Shown here one piece after another: positions 50,019 through 60,200 of a DNA stretch of 64,000 nt. The notes under the pieces were generated by a model. It had not been told where the DNA came from, searched no databases, and saw only the letters and a program-made list of their open reading frames with translations. Made by a program: the position numbers and the translations under genes. Numbering within the stretch: position 1 is the first letter of the stretch; each line of letters opens with the position of its first letter. The DNA comes from Deltaproteobacteria bacterium (GTDB lineage: Bacteria; Desulfobacterota; Syntrophia; Syntrophales; Smithellaceae), in NCBI GenBank assembly GCA_012729055.1, contig JAAYDW010000045.1:58401-122400 (forward strand), given 5' to 3'.

Positions 50019-50783
50019 ATGCGCACCGCAATCCTTTTCCGCGAACTTCTGGGCATTTCGGCCGTGTGGTGGCGGGAATTCAAGGTCTTCTGGCGGGAAA
50101 AAAGCCGCATCGTCTCCAGCATCGTGCAGCCGCTGATGTGGCTTTTTCTGTTCGGCAGCGGCATCGGCGCCTCGCTGTCCGTGAGCGACGTCAACTACCG
50201 GGACTATATCTATCCGGGTATTTTATCCATGTCCGTCATTTTCGGCTCCATTTTTTTCGGCCTCTATATCATCTGGGACCGCAAGCTCGATGTGCTCAAA
50301 GCCGTCCTGGTCGCGCCCGTTTCGCGCATCAGCATTTTTTTCGGCAAGGTGCTGGGAGGCTGCACCGACGTGCTTTTGCAGGTGGTCATCCTGTTTATTT
50401 TTTCCTTCCTCTTTCCCTCCGTCGATCCGCGGGGCATTCCGCTGGCGCTTCTGTTTCTGCTGGTGACCTCGGTGGCGCTCGTGTCGCTGGGACTGGCGCT
50501 CGGGTCGCTTCTGGAGAGTCTGGAAGGATTTCAGGTCATCTCGGCGTTTTTGGTTTTTCCGCTCTTCTTTTTGTCGGGCGCGCTTTTTCCGGTGGACGAA
50601 CGTCTGCCCGCCTGGCTGCAAAAACTGGTGATCGTCAATCCCCTGACTTACACCGTCGACGGCGTGCGCGGCGCGCTCCTGGGGCTTCACGATCATCCGA
50701 TTCTCCTCGATCTGGGCGTCATCACCCTTTTCGCCCTGGTCATGATCGCAACCGGAAGCGTTTTGTTCAGCCGGATGAAATAA
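50019..50783 (+). CDS. ABC-2 exporter permease
   Basis: A 254-residue protein with six predicted helices. ABC-2 motifs are visible (PLMWLFLFGSGIGASL, the helix YPGILSMSVIFGSIFFGLYIIWDRKLDVLKAVLVAPVSRI-type loop with the Glu-free coupling segment, and FFLSGALFPVDERLPAWL). It is paired with the DrrA-like ATPase. Confidence 0.92.
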   Translation: MRTAILFRELLGISAVWWREFKVFWREKSRIVSSIVQPLMWLFLFGSGIGASLSVSDVNYRDYIYPGILSMSVIFGSIFFGLYIIWDRKLDVLKAVLVAPVSRISIFFGKVLGGCTDVLLQVVILFIFSFLFPSVDPRGIPLALLFLLVTSVALVSLGLALGSLLESLEGFQVISAFLVFPLFFLSGALFPVDERLPAWLQKLVIVNPLTYTVDGVRGALLGLHDHPILLDLGVITLFALVMIATGSVLFSRMK

Positions 50784-50807
50784 AATTACAAAAGGAAACG
50801 GACTCCC

Positions 50808-51521
50808 ATGAAAAATATCCCGCTCAAAATCATTGCCGTTGTCGCACTCCTTCTTTTTGCCGCCGAGGCGTTGGCCTGGCACGACAAGACGCACCTGATG
50901 ATCGCCAAAGCCGCCGGGCGCACGTCCTGGTACAACGCGGCCGGCCCCGATCTGGCCAAGATCAAGGCCGGCCGCATCGAAACGTACAACCACTGGTACA
51001 ACAACAACGCCCTCGCGCAAGTGACGCCGCAGATGGTTTTCGCGCAGATCGACCGCTACAACGAACACAACCGCCTCCTGGATGCGGAGGGCCATCTGTA
51101 CGGCGCGATTATCGCGTCGCTCAGGGCTTACGACAAGTACGTCCGGTCGGGCAAATACGCCGAATACCATCTCGACTACTGCGCGCACTATATCGGCGAT
51201 TTGTCCCAGCCGCTGCACAATATTCCCTACGACGACTACAACAAGACCTGGCACAGCGCCACCGACGGCGTCGTTGAAGACGCGATCTGGAACGAAACGG
51301 ATCAGATCATCGCCCGCATGTACGAGATCCGGCTGAGCGCGGATAATTTCGAGGCGGACCTGGCGCGGGAAATTGCCCGGATCGCCAACATCGCGCGGCA
51401 GCTCGGATACCGGCTCAGCCGGGAAAACCGGAACCTCACGCGCGAGGAAGCCTACGTCCAGCTGGGGCACAGCGCATCGCTGCTGAAAGCCGTGCTGGAC
51501 CGCTATCAGACGCGCCCGTAG
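50808..51521 (+). CDS. Exported zinc-dependent phospholipase C/P1-nuclease-like protein
   Basis: The 237-residue protein has a signal peptide ending AEALA before WHDKTH, so the mature N-terminus is a tryptophan, a zinc ligand in this family. The hallmark HYIGDLSQPLH appears in the middle, and other His and Asp residues (HLMIAK, DGVVEDAIWNE) suit the trinuclear zinc site. It cleaves phosphoester bonds in lipids or nucleic acids; which one is not clear. AAAGGAAACGG precedes the ATG. Confidence 0.86.
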   Translation: MKNIPLKIIAVVALLLFAAEALAWHDKTHLMIAKAAGRTSWYNAAGPDLAKIKAGRIETYNHWYNNNALAQVTPQMVFAQIDRYNEHNRLLDAEGHLYGAIIASLRAYDKYVRSGKYAEYHLDYCAHYIGDLSQPLHNIPYDDYNKTWHSATDGVVEDAIWNETDQIIARMYEIRLSADNFEADLAREIARIANIARQLGYRLSRENRNLTREEAYVQLGHSASLLKAVLDRYQTRP

Positions 51522-51524
51522 AGG

Positions 51525-52442
51525 TTATGCCGCCAGGCGGCGTTTTCGTTTCTGATGGCGCCTGTCCAGCCACAGGATATACAGAATCATGAAAATGCTG
51601 TAGATCGCCGACGGCAGGGCCGCCTCCTTTTCGAACAAAGCAATCGCCAGACCGCCGGCGATGCCCTGATTTTTGAGCGTGCCCAGAAGCGTCAGGCTGA
51701 CCGTGCGGGCCCTGTCCGCGCCGCAACGCAGCGCGCACGTTTCAACGACCCAGCCCAGCAAGAAGGTACCGACCACCACGACGCCGGCCACCGGCGCGAT
51801 CATGAGCGGCCGGGAAAAAATCAAATCCCGGTTCATGCCGATCATGGTGTAAACCACGATAAAAAAACTCCAGTCGGTCAGAATTCCGCGGACCGGATTG
51901 ATGCGGCCGTCGAGCCGAAAATGAAGGATAAGCCGGGACAGCGCCAGCGGCAGGATGATCAGCAGCAGCATAACCCACAGGAGCTTGACCGGATCCGCAT
52001 GTCCCGGACCGATAAAGACCCAGAAAACCACCGGCATCACCGCCAGCGCGGCCAGATAGGCGGCCACCGTGCCGGACAGGGTGTAGGCCGTTTCTCCTTC
52101 CAGAATCGCGGTGAAAGGAATGACCGCCACGGCGGGAGGAACGGCGGCGATGAGGACAAAGCCGATCCATACGTTGCGGTCGGCAATCAGAAGCGCTGCC
52201 GCACCGATAATCACGCTCCCCAGAACGCCGTACGTCATCGCCACGCCGGCCAGCGACGGAACGATCATCGCGCGGAAGCGGCGAAAGTAATCGCTGGGAA
52301 CGCTCAGCGTCGCCAGCGTCATCGCCAAACCCAGCGCCGGCATCATCAGCTTTTCGGACCAGTGCGACGCCTGCGGCAGGACGATTCCCAAAGCGATGGC
52401 CAGAAATAAGATCACATTGCGGTCGGCAAGCCACTTCAGCAT
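51525..52442 (-). CDS. Bile acid:sodium symporter (BASS) family transporter
   Basis: An inner-membrane protein of 305 residues with about nine helices. The core motifs of the BASS/SBF family are seen: MMPALGLAMTLATLSVP, LIAAVPPAVAVIPFTAILEGETAYTLSG and TLLGTLKNQGIAGGLAIALF. The family transports organic acids with sodium, and the substrate is unknown. It converges with the nuclease-like gene three bases away. Confidence 0.88.
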   Translation of the reverse strand: MLKWLADRNVILFLAIALGIVLPQASHWSEKLMMPALGLAMTLATLSVPSDYFRRFRAMIVPSLAGVAMTYGVLGSVIIGAAALLIADRNVWIGFVLIAAVPPAVAVIPFTAILEGETAYTLSGTVAAYLAALAVMPVVFWVFIGPGHADPVKLLWVMLLLIILPLALSRLILHFRLDGRINPVRGILTDWSFFIVVYTMIGMNRDLIFSRPLMIAPVAGVVVVGTFLLGWVVETCALRCGADRARTVSLTLLGTLKNQGIAGGLAIALFEKEAALPSAIYSIFMILYILWLDRRHQKRKRRLAA

Positions 52443-52793
52443 GAAAGCCTCTCATTCGTACATGATCTTTACCGCTGAAAGCGTCTCCGGACAACTGAAA
52501 TCTGACCGCAAGGCAAAAGATGGGTATTTTTTACTCCTCTGCGGCCTGCCGCGCCGAATAATCGTCTTCATGCGTGTTTGATTCGTGTCCTCCGGCGCCT
52601 GGCGACATTTCTCAAATACCGGTCATATTGTCTATTGACAATCCCCGTGGGTTGACTTAATCTAGCTGTAACGCGGCAGGGGCCTGATTCAGAGCAGCCG
52701 GCTGTCGATGGCCCGCGACTAAATTTCGGACATCATGTCTGCTTGTGGTGAGCAGGCCATGAAGTAAACCAAATCTGAAGTAGGAGGAAATTT
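52443..52793. other. Intergenic region before the beta-barrel gene (351 bases)
   Basis: It contains a promoter at 52635-52663 (TTGACA, 17-base spacer, TAATCT) and a leader of about 125 bases with modest secondary structure. No gene is seen. Confidence 0.55.
52635..52663 (+). promoter_or_regulatory. Promoter of the beta-barrel protein gene
   Basis: TTGACA at 52635-52640 and TAATCT at 52658-52663 are 17 bases apart. Confidence 0.6.
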
Positions 52794-53396
52794 ATGAAGA
52801 GAAGAATTCTGGGTTATGTGGCCGTCATGGCTACGGTGATTTGTCTGTGCGCTGCTCCTTCCTTTGCCGCAGACAATTACAAAATCGGCGTCGGTTATCA
52901 GGGGATGTTCAACGGCAACATGCTCAACGGCCTTTCCGTTCGCGGCTGGTTCGGCCCGAATACGGCAATTGGCGGTGAGTTGAACCTTTTCTACGGCGCT
53001 TCAAAAGCGGACCTAAGCTTTGCCGGAAACGGTTTAGGATCGGCCGATGCGGATTTGTGGATGGCCGAGCTGAAATTCATGTACGCTTTCCTGGTTCGCC
53101 AGAACAGCCGCTTTTATGCCGGCGCGAAAATTGCTTACGGTCAGTATGACGTAACAGGGGGCCCCAATTTCAATCCCGGCTTTGCCGAACTCAAAGGCAG
53201 AGCGATTATTCCCGGTATCCTGGTCGGCGCGGAATGGAATTTCCCCGCCCTGCCCGAACTCGGATTCAACTTCGACGTGGGTTACAACTACGTGTATAAC
53301 ACCAATACGGGAAGTGTCGTCGGCAATCAGGATGTGGATATTGACCTGAAAATGCACGGCATCAATGTTGCGGCAGGCATCAAATATTACTTCTAG
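52794..53396 (+). CDS. Small outer-membrane beta-barrel protein
   Basis: The 200-residue precursor has a signal peptide (about 1-25, ending PSFAA). The rest is alternating amphipathic strands, typical of an eight-stranded barrel (YKIGVGYQGMFNGNMLNGLSVRGWFG, a GLELGFNFDVGY-type strand) and ends IKYYF, the usual outer-membrane terminal aromatic. The leader is long, the ribosome binding site (AGGAGGAAAT) is excellent, and a strong terminator follows. The function is probably structural or porin-like. Confidence 0.84.
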   Translation: MKRRILGYVAVMATVICLCAAPSFAADNYKIGVGYQGMFNGNMLNGLSVRGWFGPNTAIGGELNLFYGASKADLSFAGNGLGSADADLWMAELKFMYAFLVRQNSRFYAGAKIAYGQYDVTGGPNFNPGFAELKGRAIIPGILVGAEWNFPALPELGFNFDVGYNYVYNTNTGSVVGNQDVDIDLKMHGINVAAGIKYYF

Positions 53397-53419
53397 ACCG
53401 CAGCGGAAAGAACAACACC

Positions 53420-53454
53420 AATCCCTGTGGCCGCAAGGCCACAGGGATTTTTTT
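53420..53454 (+). terminator. Intrinsic terminator after the beta-barrel gene
   Basis: Thirteen-base arms (53420-53432 with 53437-53449), a GCAA loop and a T-run to 53454. Confidence 0.9.
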
Positions 53455-53536
53455 GGGTCAATAATTTCCCTGCTAAATTTGTCGGGCTGTGCTAATCTTC
53501 CCCATCAAGCAAAACGGAGGAACAACCGGAAAGTCG

Positions 53537-55351
53537 ATGCGCTCTCTGGACAGAGAATCGTTCTTCAAAAAAATTTTTATCGTCTCCGACTGGGCCAACC
53601 GCGCCCGCTGGGTTTTTACGGCGCTATCCGGTTTTACATTCGCCCTGTGCGCGCTCCTCTTTGTCTGTCTGCTTCTTTTCGATTTCGGCTTCCGCCGGAC
53701 GGCGGTTGACGAAGACGTCATTTTCCGGACCTATCAGCTGCTGTTTCTGCTGTTGTTTCTGACGAAACTGCTCATCGAACTGCTGGCCTTCCGGCGCACA
53801 AAATGGTTTGCCGTGACATTCCGGATGCTCGTTTTACTTGCGGCTCTGCTGGTTTTTATCGTCCAGGCCGGGCTGATCCCCAGGATGGTGTGGCACTTTG
53901 AGGATCTCTTCGGCGGCAAAAGCGCGCTCATCTGGATATCGCTTGCCCTGGCGCTTTCGCAGGCGCACCGCGTGTCGCATTACCTCAACAGCATCGACGT
54001 TTCCGCCTCCTTTCTTTTCGCGGGCAGCTTTCTCGTCATGATTCTGGTGGGCAGCGGCCTGTTGATGCTGCCCAACGCCGCCGTGGCGTCCATCAGTTAC
54101 TATGAGGCGTTCTTCACGGCCGCCAGCGCGGTTTGCGTGACCGGCATGATGGTGATCGATCCCACGCAGGTTTTTACTCCCTTGGGCAAAGGCATCCTGC
54201 TGGTTCTGATCCAGATCGGCGGTCTGGGCATCATGACCTTCACGGGATTTTTCAGCTATCTTTTTCTCGGCTCCGCATCCCTGAAAGACCGGTTTACGCT
54301 AAGGGATTTCTTTTCCGGCGACCAGCTGGAGGGACTGTATAAACTGCTTCTGAAAATCCTTCTTTTGACTCTCCTTGTGGAAGCGGCGGGAGCCGTTTTG
54401 ATATACCAGCTCCTGGAAGGCGACTGGGCCTATAAAACCCACAGCGCCGTTTTCCATTCCATCTCCGCTTTCTGCAACGCAGGAGTTTCGCTCTACCCCC
54501 TTCACGCGCATGCCGCGTATCTTCAGGTCAACATGTCGCTGCAACTCGCCATCTGCGGGCTGGTCATTCTCGGCGGCATCGGATTTCCTCTGCTGCTGCG
54601 CCTCTACACTTCCCTCAAGCAAAAACTGAAGTCGTTGCCGCAGGTGTTTACCGGCAAAAAAATATTGCGGGAAGCGTCGATGCCGGCGCTCGGCGAGCGC
54701 CTTGCATTGAACACGACAATTGTGCTAATAATCGGCGGAACCGTTCTGTACTATCTTTTTGAGACCGGCGGACCCGTGACGGATGCGTTTGTCCCCTCCC
54801 GGGGATTCGAGGCTTTCGTGGCCAGCGTCAATGCGCGGACGTCCGGTTTCAATATGACGGACGCGGCCAAATGGTCCTACCCCACCCTGTTTCTGACCAT
54901 GTTTCTGATGTGGGTGGGCGCGTCGCCCGGATCGACGGGGGGCGGCATCAAGACCGCCACGCTGGCCATCGCCGTCCGGACGGTCATCAACTTCCTTCGG
55001 GGAAGAAACAGGCTGGAAATCGGCAATCGGGAAATCGGCGCGGCGACGGTCATCCGGGTGTTCGCCATCATCCTCCTTTCCCTGATTTTTATTTTCGGCG
55101 GATTTATGCTTCTTTTGATTTTCGAGCCGGCGAGAAATCCGGCCCATTTGCTGTTTGAATGCTTTGCCGCCTTTTCCACCACGGGCCTGTCCGTCGCCGG
55201 AACGGCGACGCTGGGCACGCCCAGCCAGGTCGTGCTCCTGATTTTGATGTTCTTCGGCCGCATCGGCCCGGTCGTTTTGTTGTCGGGATTGCTGTTAACA
55301 AAAACCAACCGTTTCTACCGTCTGCCGGTGGAGGAGATAAAGATTAATTAA
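53537..55351 (+). CDS. Potassium uptake transporter subunit, TrkH/KtrB type
   Basis: ATG 53537 gives 604 residues; the earlier ATG at 53489 precedes the GGAGG site. Four pore repeats are visible with glycine filters (ASAVCVTGM, FCNAGVS, ARTSGFN, STTGLSV). An N-terminal extension of about 140 residues with several extra helices precedes the first pore repeat, longer than in typical KtrB. It works with the RCK/TrkA protein encoded immediately downstream. Confidence 0.93.
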   Translation: MRSLDRESFFKKIFIVSDWANRARWVFTALSGFTFALCALLFVCLLLFDFGFRRTAVDEDVIFRTYQLLFLLLFLTKLLIELLAFRRTKWFAVTFRMLVLLAALLVFIVQAGLIPRMVWHFEDLFGGKSALIWISLALALSQAHRVSHYLNSIDVSASFLFAGSFLVMILVGSGLLMLPNAAVASISYYEAFFTAASAVCVTGMMVIDPTQVFTPLGKGILLVLIQIGGLGIMTFTGFFSYLFLGSASLKDRFTLRDFFSGDQLEGLYKLLLKILLLTLLVEAAGAVLIYQLLEGDWAYKTHSAVFHSISAFCNAGVSLYPLHAHAAYLQVNMSLQLAICGLVILGGIGFPLLLRLYTSLKQKLKSLPQVFTGKKILREASMPALGERLALNTTIVLIIGGTVLYYLFETGGPVTDAFVPSRGFEAFVASVNARTSGFNMTDAAKWSYPTLFLTMFLMWVGASPGSTGGGIKTATLAIAVRTVINFLRGRNRLEIGNREIGAATVIRVFAIILLSLIFIFGGFMLLLIFEPARNPAHLLFECFAAFSTTGLSVAGTATLGTPSQVVLLILMFFGRIGPVVLLSGLLLTKTNRFYRLPVEEIKIN

Positions 55352-55352
55352 G

Positions 55353-56033
55353 ATGAGATACATTGTAATCGGTTTAGGATTTTTCGGCTCGTCGCTCGCG
55401 ACCAAGCTGACGTCGCTGGGACACGAAGTCATCGGAATCGACCGGCGCGAGGAGCGGGCGGACGAACTCAAGGACAAGATTACGAACGTCCTGATCATGG
55501 ACTGCACCAAGCAAAACACGCTGCAGTCGCTGCCGCTTTCGGATGTGGATGCCGTCATCGTCGCGATCGGGGAAGACATCGGCTCGTCGATCCTGATCAT
55601 CTCGATGCTCAAAAGGCTGAACGTGAAAAGAATCATCGGCCGGGCCATCAATCCCATGCACCAGCATATTCTCAGCGAGTTGGGCATCGAGGAAATCACA
55701 CACCCCGAGGAAGACACCGCTTCGGAGCTTTCCACCGTGCTGATGCTGAAAAATACGGTGAATACGATGATTCTCAACGATCGGATCATCATCGCCGAAC
55801 TGAAACTGCCAGAAATATACATCGGCCACACGCTGGAGGCGATCAATCTGGAAAACCGTTTCGGCATCCGGCCCGTGGCGGTGAAGATCGCTCCGGCGGA
55901 TAAAGGCCTGCCCGCGCTTTTCCACAGAGACTTCCAGGTGGACCTGTCCTGCGACCCTCACCGCCCGCTCGAGGAAAAAGACCGGCTCGTCGTCATCGGC
56001 CGACTTGACGACATCAAGCGCTTCGTGGAGTGA
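55353..56033 (+). CDS. TrkA/KtrA-type NAD-binding regulator of potassium uptake
   Basis: A 226-residue cytoplasmic RCK protein. Its N-terminal Rossmann fold starts YIVIGLGFFGSSLATKL (GxGxxGS), with an acidic residue in IGIDRREERADEL. A TrkA-C domain follows from about residue 140. It gates the TrkH-type channel one base upstream in the operon, sensing NAD(H) or adenine nucleotides. Confidence 0.94.
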   Translation: MRYIVIGLGFFGSSLATKLTSLGHEVIGIDRREERADELKDKITNVLIMDCTKQNTLQSLPLSDVDAVIVAIGEDIGSSILIISMLKRLNVKRIIGRAINPMHQHILSELGIEEITHPEEDTASELSTVLMLKNTVNTMILNDRIIIAELKLPEIYIGHTLEAINLENRFGIRPVAVKIAPADKGLPALFHRDFQVDLSCDPHRPLEEKDRLVVIGRLDDIKRFVE

Positions 56034-56049
56034 ACGGGAGAATGACCCC

Positions 56050-57240
56050 ATGACCTATTACGTTCTGATCGCCTTCTGCGTCATCATCCTCCTGGCGTAT
56101 ATCTTCGACATCACGGCCAAGCACACCAAAATCCCCGGCGTCATTCTTCTCATCCTGACCGGCATGGCCATCAACTACCTGGCGTCCTTCTGGAAAATCG
56201 ACGTTCCGAACCTGTCCGGCATGCTGCCCGTCATGGGAACGCTGGGGCTGATTCTGATCGTCCTCGAGGGCAGCCTGGATTTGACCATCACCCGGGACAA
56301 AAGCCGTCTGATCGTCGGCTCCGTATCCGCCGCCATCCTGCTGTTTGCCGTCTTTGTCGGCGTTTTCACCTACATTGCCGTGAACTTTCTTCATTACGAT
56401 CTCAAGGCCTCCGTCATCAACATCATCCCGCTTGCCGTAATCAGCAGCGCCGTCGCCATCCCGTCGGCGGCCGGTCTCAATCCGGCCGACCGGGAATTCG
56501 TGACGTACGAAAGCTCGCTGTCCGACATCGTCGGCATCCTTGTTTTCGATTTCATTTTGTTAAGCAGCGGATCGCTCGCTTCCGGCGCCCTGCGGTTTGT
56601 GGCCGAGCTCGCGCTCACGCTTGTGGCCTCCGTTTTGTTCAGCGCCGGTCTGGCCCTGCTTCTGCACAAGATCTCTCATCACGTGAAATATGTCATCATC
56701 ATGACCGCCATCATCCTGGTCTATGCGCTGGCCAAGCTCATTCATCTGCCGTCGCTGCTCGTCGTTCTCATCTTCGGTCTGGTCATGAACAACAACGCGC
56801 TTCTTCAGAACCGGTATTCACTGCAGATCATCAATTTCGAGGAATTCAACACGGATCTCTCCTCCTTTAAAAACATCGTGGCGGAGCTGACGTTTATCAT
56901 CCGCTGCTTCTTTTTTATTCTTTTCGGATTCTACACGAGCGTCGCGGATCTCCTGAGTCTGAACAACCTTCTGATTTCAGCGGTCATCGTTGTCTCTCTT
57001 TTCATTCTGCGGGCGCTTTTCTTCAGAATCGTCCTGCGCGCGCCGCTCGCCCCCCTGGTCTATTTTGCCCCCCGCGGGCTCATCACCATTTTGCTGTTTC
57101 TCAGCATCCCCTCCGTGATGCTTTTGCCGTTCATGAATGTCGGGGTGGTCACCCAGGTCATTTTCATTACGATTCTGATGATGACCTTCGGCAATATGAT
57201 TTTTCGCAAAGTCGCGCCCGCCGCGCAAAATGAAGAATAA
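56050..57240 (+). CDS. Sodium/proton antiporter of the CPA family
   Basis: ATG 56050 follows GGGAGAATGACCCC. The 396-residue protein has about twelve helices. CPA motifs are seen in GVILLILTGMAINYLASF, AVISSAVAIPSAAGLNPADREFVTYESSLSDIVGIL (with the Asp pair of the ion site) and LVYFAPRGLITILLF. It follows the Trk genes and completes an ion-homeostasis operon. Confidence 0.88.
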   Translation: MTYYVLIAFCVIILLAYIFDITAKHTKIPGVILLILTGMAINYLASFWKIDVPNLSGMLPVMGTLGLILIVLEGSLDLTITRDKSRLIVGSVSAAILLFAVFVGVFTYIAVNFLHYDLKASVINIIPLAVISSAVAIPSAAGLNPADREFVTYESSLSDIVGILVFDFILLSSGSLASGALRFVAELALTLVASVLFSAGLALLLHKISHHVKYVIIMTAIILVYALAKLIHLPSLLVVLIFGLVMNNNALLQNRYSLQIINFEEFNTDLSSFKNIVAELTFIIRCFFFILFGFYTSVADLLSLNNLLISAVIVVSLFILRALFFRIVLRAPLAPLVYFAPRGLITILLFLSIPSVMLLPFMNVGVVTQVIFITILMMTFGNMIFRKVAPAAQNEE

Positions 57241-60200
57241 CGGGAGTTTTTTCAAAAGACATATGCTTCATATCACAGGAATAGATATCGGATCAGTGGC
57301 GCTGTCCGTCGTCGTCATCGATCCATACGGCGCCGTCGTCACGTCCTTCTACCGGTTTCACCGCGGCGCCATCGCCGACACCCTGAGCGACATGCTCAAA
57401 ACCGTCGACATCCGGACGATCGGCGGCGTCGCCATGACGATGTGCGGGCCGGACATTCTGCGCGACGTCCCGCGCTACGACACGCAAATCGCCATGATCG
57501 CCGCGGTTAAAAAATACCACGCCGGGGCGGGCAGCATTCTGTTCATCGGCGGCGAGAACTTCGGACTCATCACCTTCAACAAGGAAGGCGGCTATGAACG
57601 GTTCCGTTCGAACTCCTCCTGCGCCGCCGGCACGGGCAGCTTTCTCGACCAGCAGGCCAAGCGCCTAAATCTGAAAAGCATCGAAACCCTCACGACGGTC
57701 GCCTTCTGCAACCAGAGCAACACACCGAAAATCGCCACGCGCTGCGCGGTGTTTGCCAAAACCGATCTGATCCACGCCCAGCAGGAAGGCTACTCCATCG
57801 GGCAGATCAGCGACGGCCTGTGCGAGGGGCTCGCCAAAAACGTCATCGACACGCTGATGCCCGACGCCGTCGTCCGCGCGCCGCTCGTCCTCGCGGGCGG
57901 CGTCTCCATGAACTCCGCCGTGGTCAAGCATTTCCGCAATCTTCTGAAAACCGAGCCTGTCATCGGCGAGCACAGCCATCTTTACGGCGCCATCGGCGCG
58001 GCCCTGCTCTACCTGGAAGAGGCAAAGCCGGCCCCGCTCGGCGCAAAAGCGTGGGACGATCTGTTGATCCGGGAAATGAAAGAAAAGACTTACGGCTACC
58101 CGCCTCTCACGCTTTCCCTTTCGACCTATCCGGATTTCACCTCCGGAGAAAACCGGCTGCACCGTCCGGCCGGCGGACACGCCGCCGTCGAAGTGGACGT
58201 CTACCGGCCGCCGGCCAAAAAGCAGCCCGTCTATCTGGGAATCGACATCGGTTCAACCAGCACCAAGGCGGTGATCATCAACGAACAAAACGACGTTCTG
58301 GCCGGCTTTTACACGCAAACCGCGGGCGCGCCGGTGAAGGCGCTGCAGGCGGTTTTTGAAGCGATCGACGCCGTCGCCCGCAATCACGCCTGCGATCTCA
58401 TCTTCAACGGCGTGGGCGCCACCGGCTCGGGCCGCAAGTTCATCGGCCGGATCATCAACGCCGATCTGATCATCGACGAAATCACCGCGCACGCGCGCGC
58501 CGCCTACGAACTCAACAACGACACGGACACGATCATCGAAATCGGCGGCCAGGACGCCAAATTCACCACCCTGAAAAACGGCATGGTGACGTCCTCCATC
58601 ATGAACAACGTCTGCGCCGCGGGCACCGGCAGCTTCATCGAGGAACAGGCCGTCAAACTGGGCGTTTCTCTCACCGACTACGCCGGGCGGGCCATGAACA
58701 CCCCCTCGCCCGTTTCCAGCGACCGCTGCACCGTCTTCATGGAACGCGACATCAACAACTACCTCACGGAAGGGTATACCGTCGATGAAGCGCTGGCCAG
58801 CGTCCTGCATTCCGTCTGCGAAAACTATCTGGCCAAGGTCGCCGTGGAAGCCGGCATCGGCGGCAATATCTGCTTTCAGGGCGCCACCGCCCGCAACAAG
58901 GCGCTCGTGGCGGCGTTCGAGCACCGGTTGAGAAAACCCATCTTCGTCTCCCGGTTCTGTCATCTGACCGGCGCGCTCGGCAGCGCGCTCATCCTCTCGG
59001 AAAATGCCGTCCGAAACTCCGCGTTTCGGGGGCTGTCGCTCTACCGCGAAACGATCCCCGTAGAAAACGAAGTCTGCGAACTGTGCCACAACAACTGCAA
59101 GATCAACAAGGTTACGGTCCAGGGAGAAACCGTGGCCTTCGGATTTCTGTGCGGCCGCGACTACGACACCAAGCACTATGTCGGCACGGGCAAAAAGCAC
59201 TACGACCTGCTCAGGGAACGCCGCAAAGCCTTTCCCGAAATAAAACAACCTGCCGCGTTCAAGAAAACGGTCCGGGTCGGCATCCCCAACGCCCTGTATC
59301 TGGCTGAAGAAATGCCGTTGTGGAAACATTTTTTCGCCACACTCGGCGTGGAGGTCGTCACCTCGGAAAACCTGAAAAACGCGATCAAGGCGGGCAAGAA
59401 ACTCGCGGGGGCGGAATTCTGCGCGCCCATGAACGCCTTTTTCGGCCATGTGCACTACCTGGCGGACAAGTGCGACCGCCTCTTTCTGCCCTTCTACCTG
59501 GAGGCCGCGAAGTCCAAGGACGAGGATTACCGGTACTCCTGCTACTACACGCAGTTTGCGGCCGCGATTGCCGCGGGCATCAAGAGCCTGCGGTTGAAAA
59601 ACAAACCGGTGATGCCGGTCATCGATCATCATTCGTTTCAGTCGCGCATCGAACTGTTCGCCCTCCTGAAGACGATTTTGAACACCGGCTACTGGGAAAT
59701 CTACAACGCCTACGAAGCCGCGCTTTCCTATTACACCGAGGGCCGCGGCAACCTGATCAACATTTACCAGCGCGAAAAACCCACGGACGATACCATCAGC
59801 GTGGCGCTCCTGGGACGGCCGTACGCCATCATGCAGAACTCCATGAACAAGGGGATTCCCGACATTTTCAGCGCGCTTGGCGTCAAACCGTTTTACCAGG
59901 ACATGCTGCCCGTGGACCGGGAGGACCTTGCAGAAATCGCCCCGCTCCTGAAGCGGATACACTGGAACCACGCCGCGCGGATTTTGAAGGCCGCGCTCTT
60001 CATCGCCCGCACGCGCGGCCTGTACCCGGTGTACGTCACGTCCTTCAAATGCAGCCCCGATTCCTTTACCCTGGAATACTTCAAGCGCATCATGGACAAG
60101 TACGGAAAACCCTATCTGATTCTGGAACTCGACGAACACGATTCCAACGTCGGCTACGAAACCCGCATCGAAGCGGCCGTCCGCTCCTTTACCAACCACC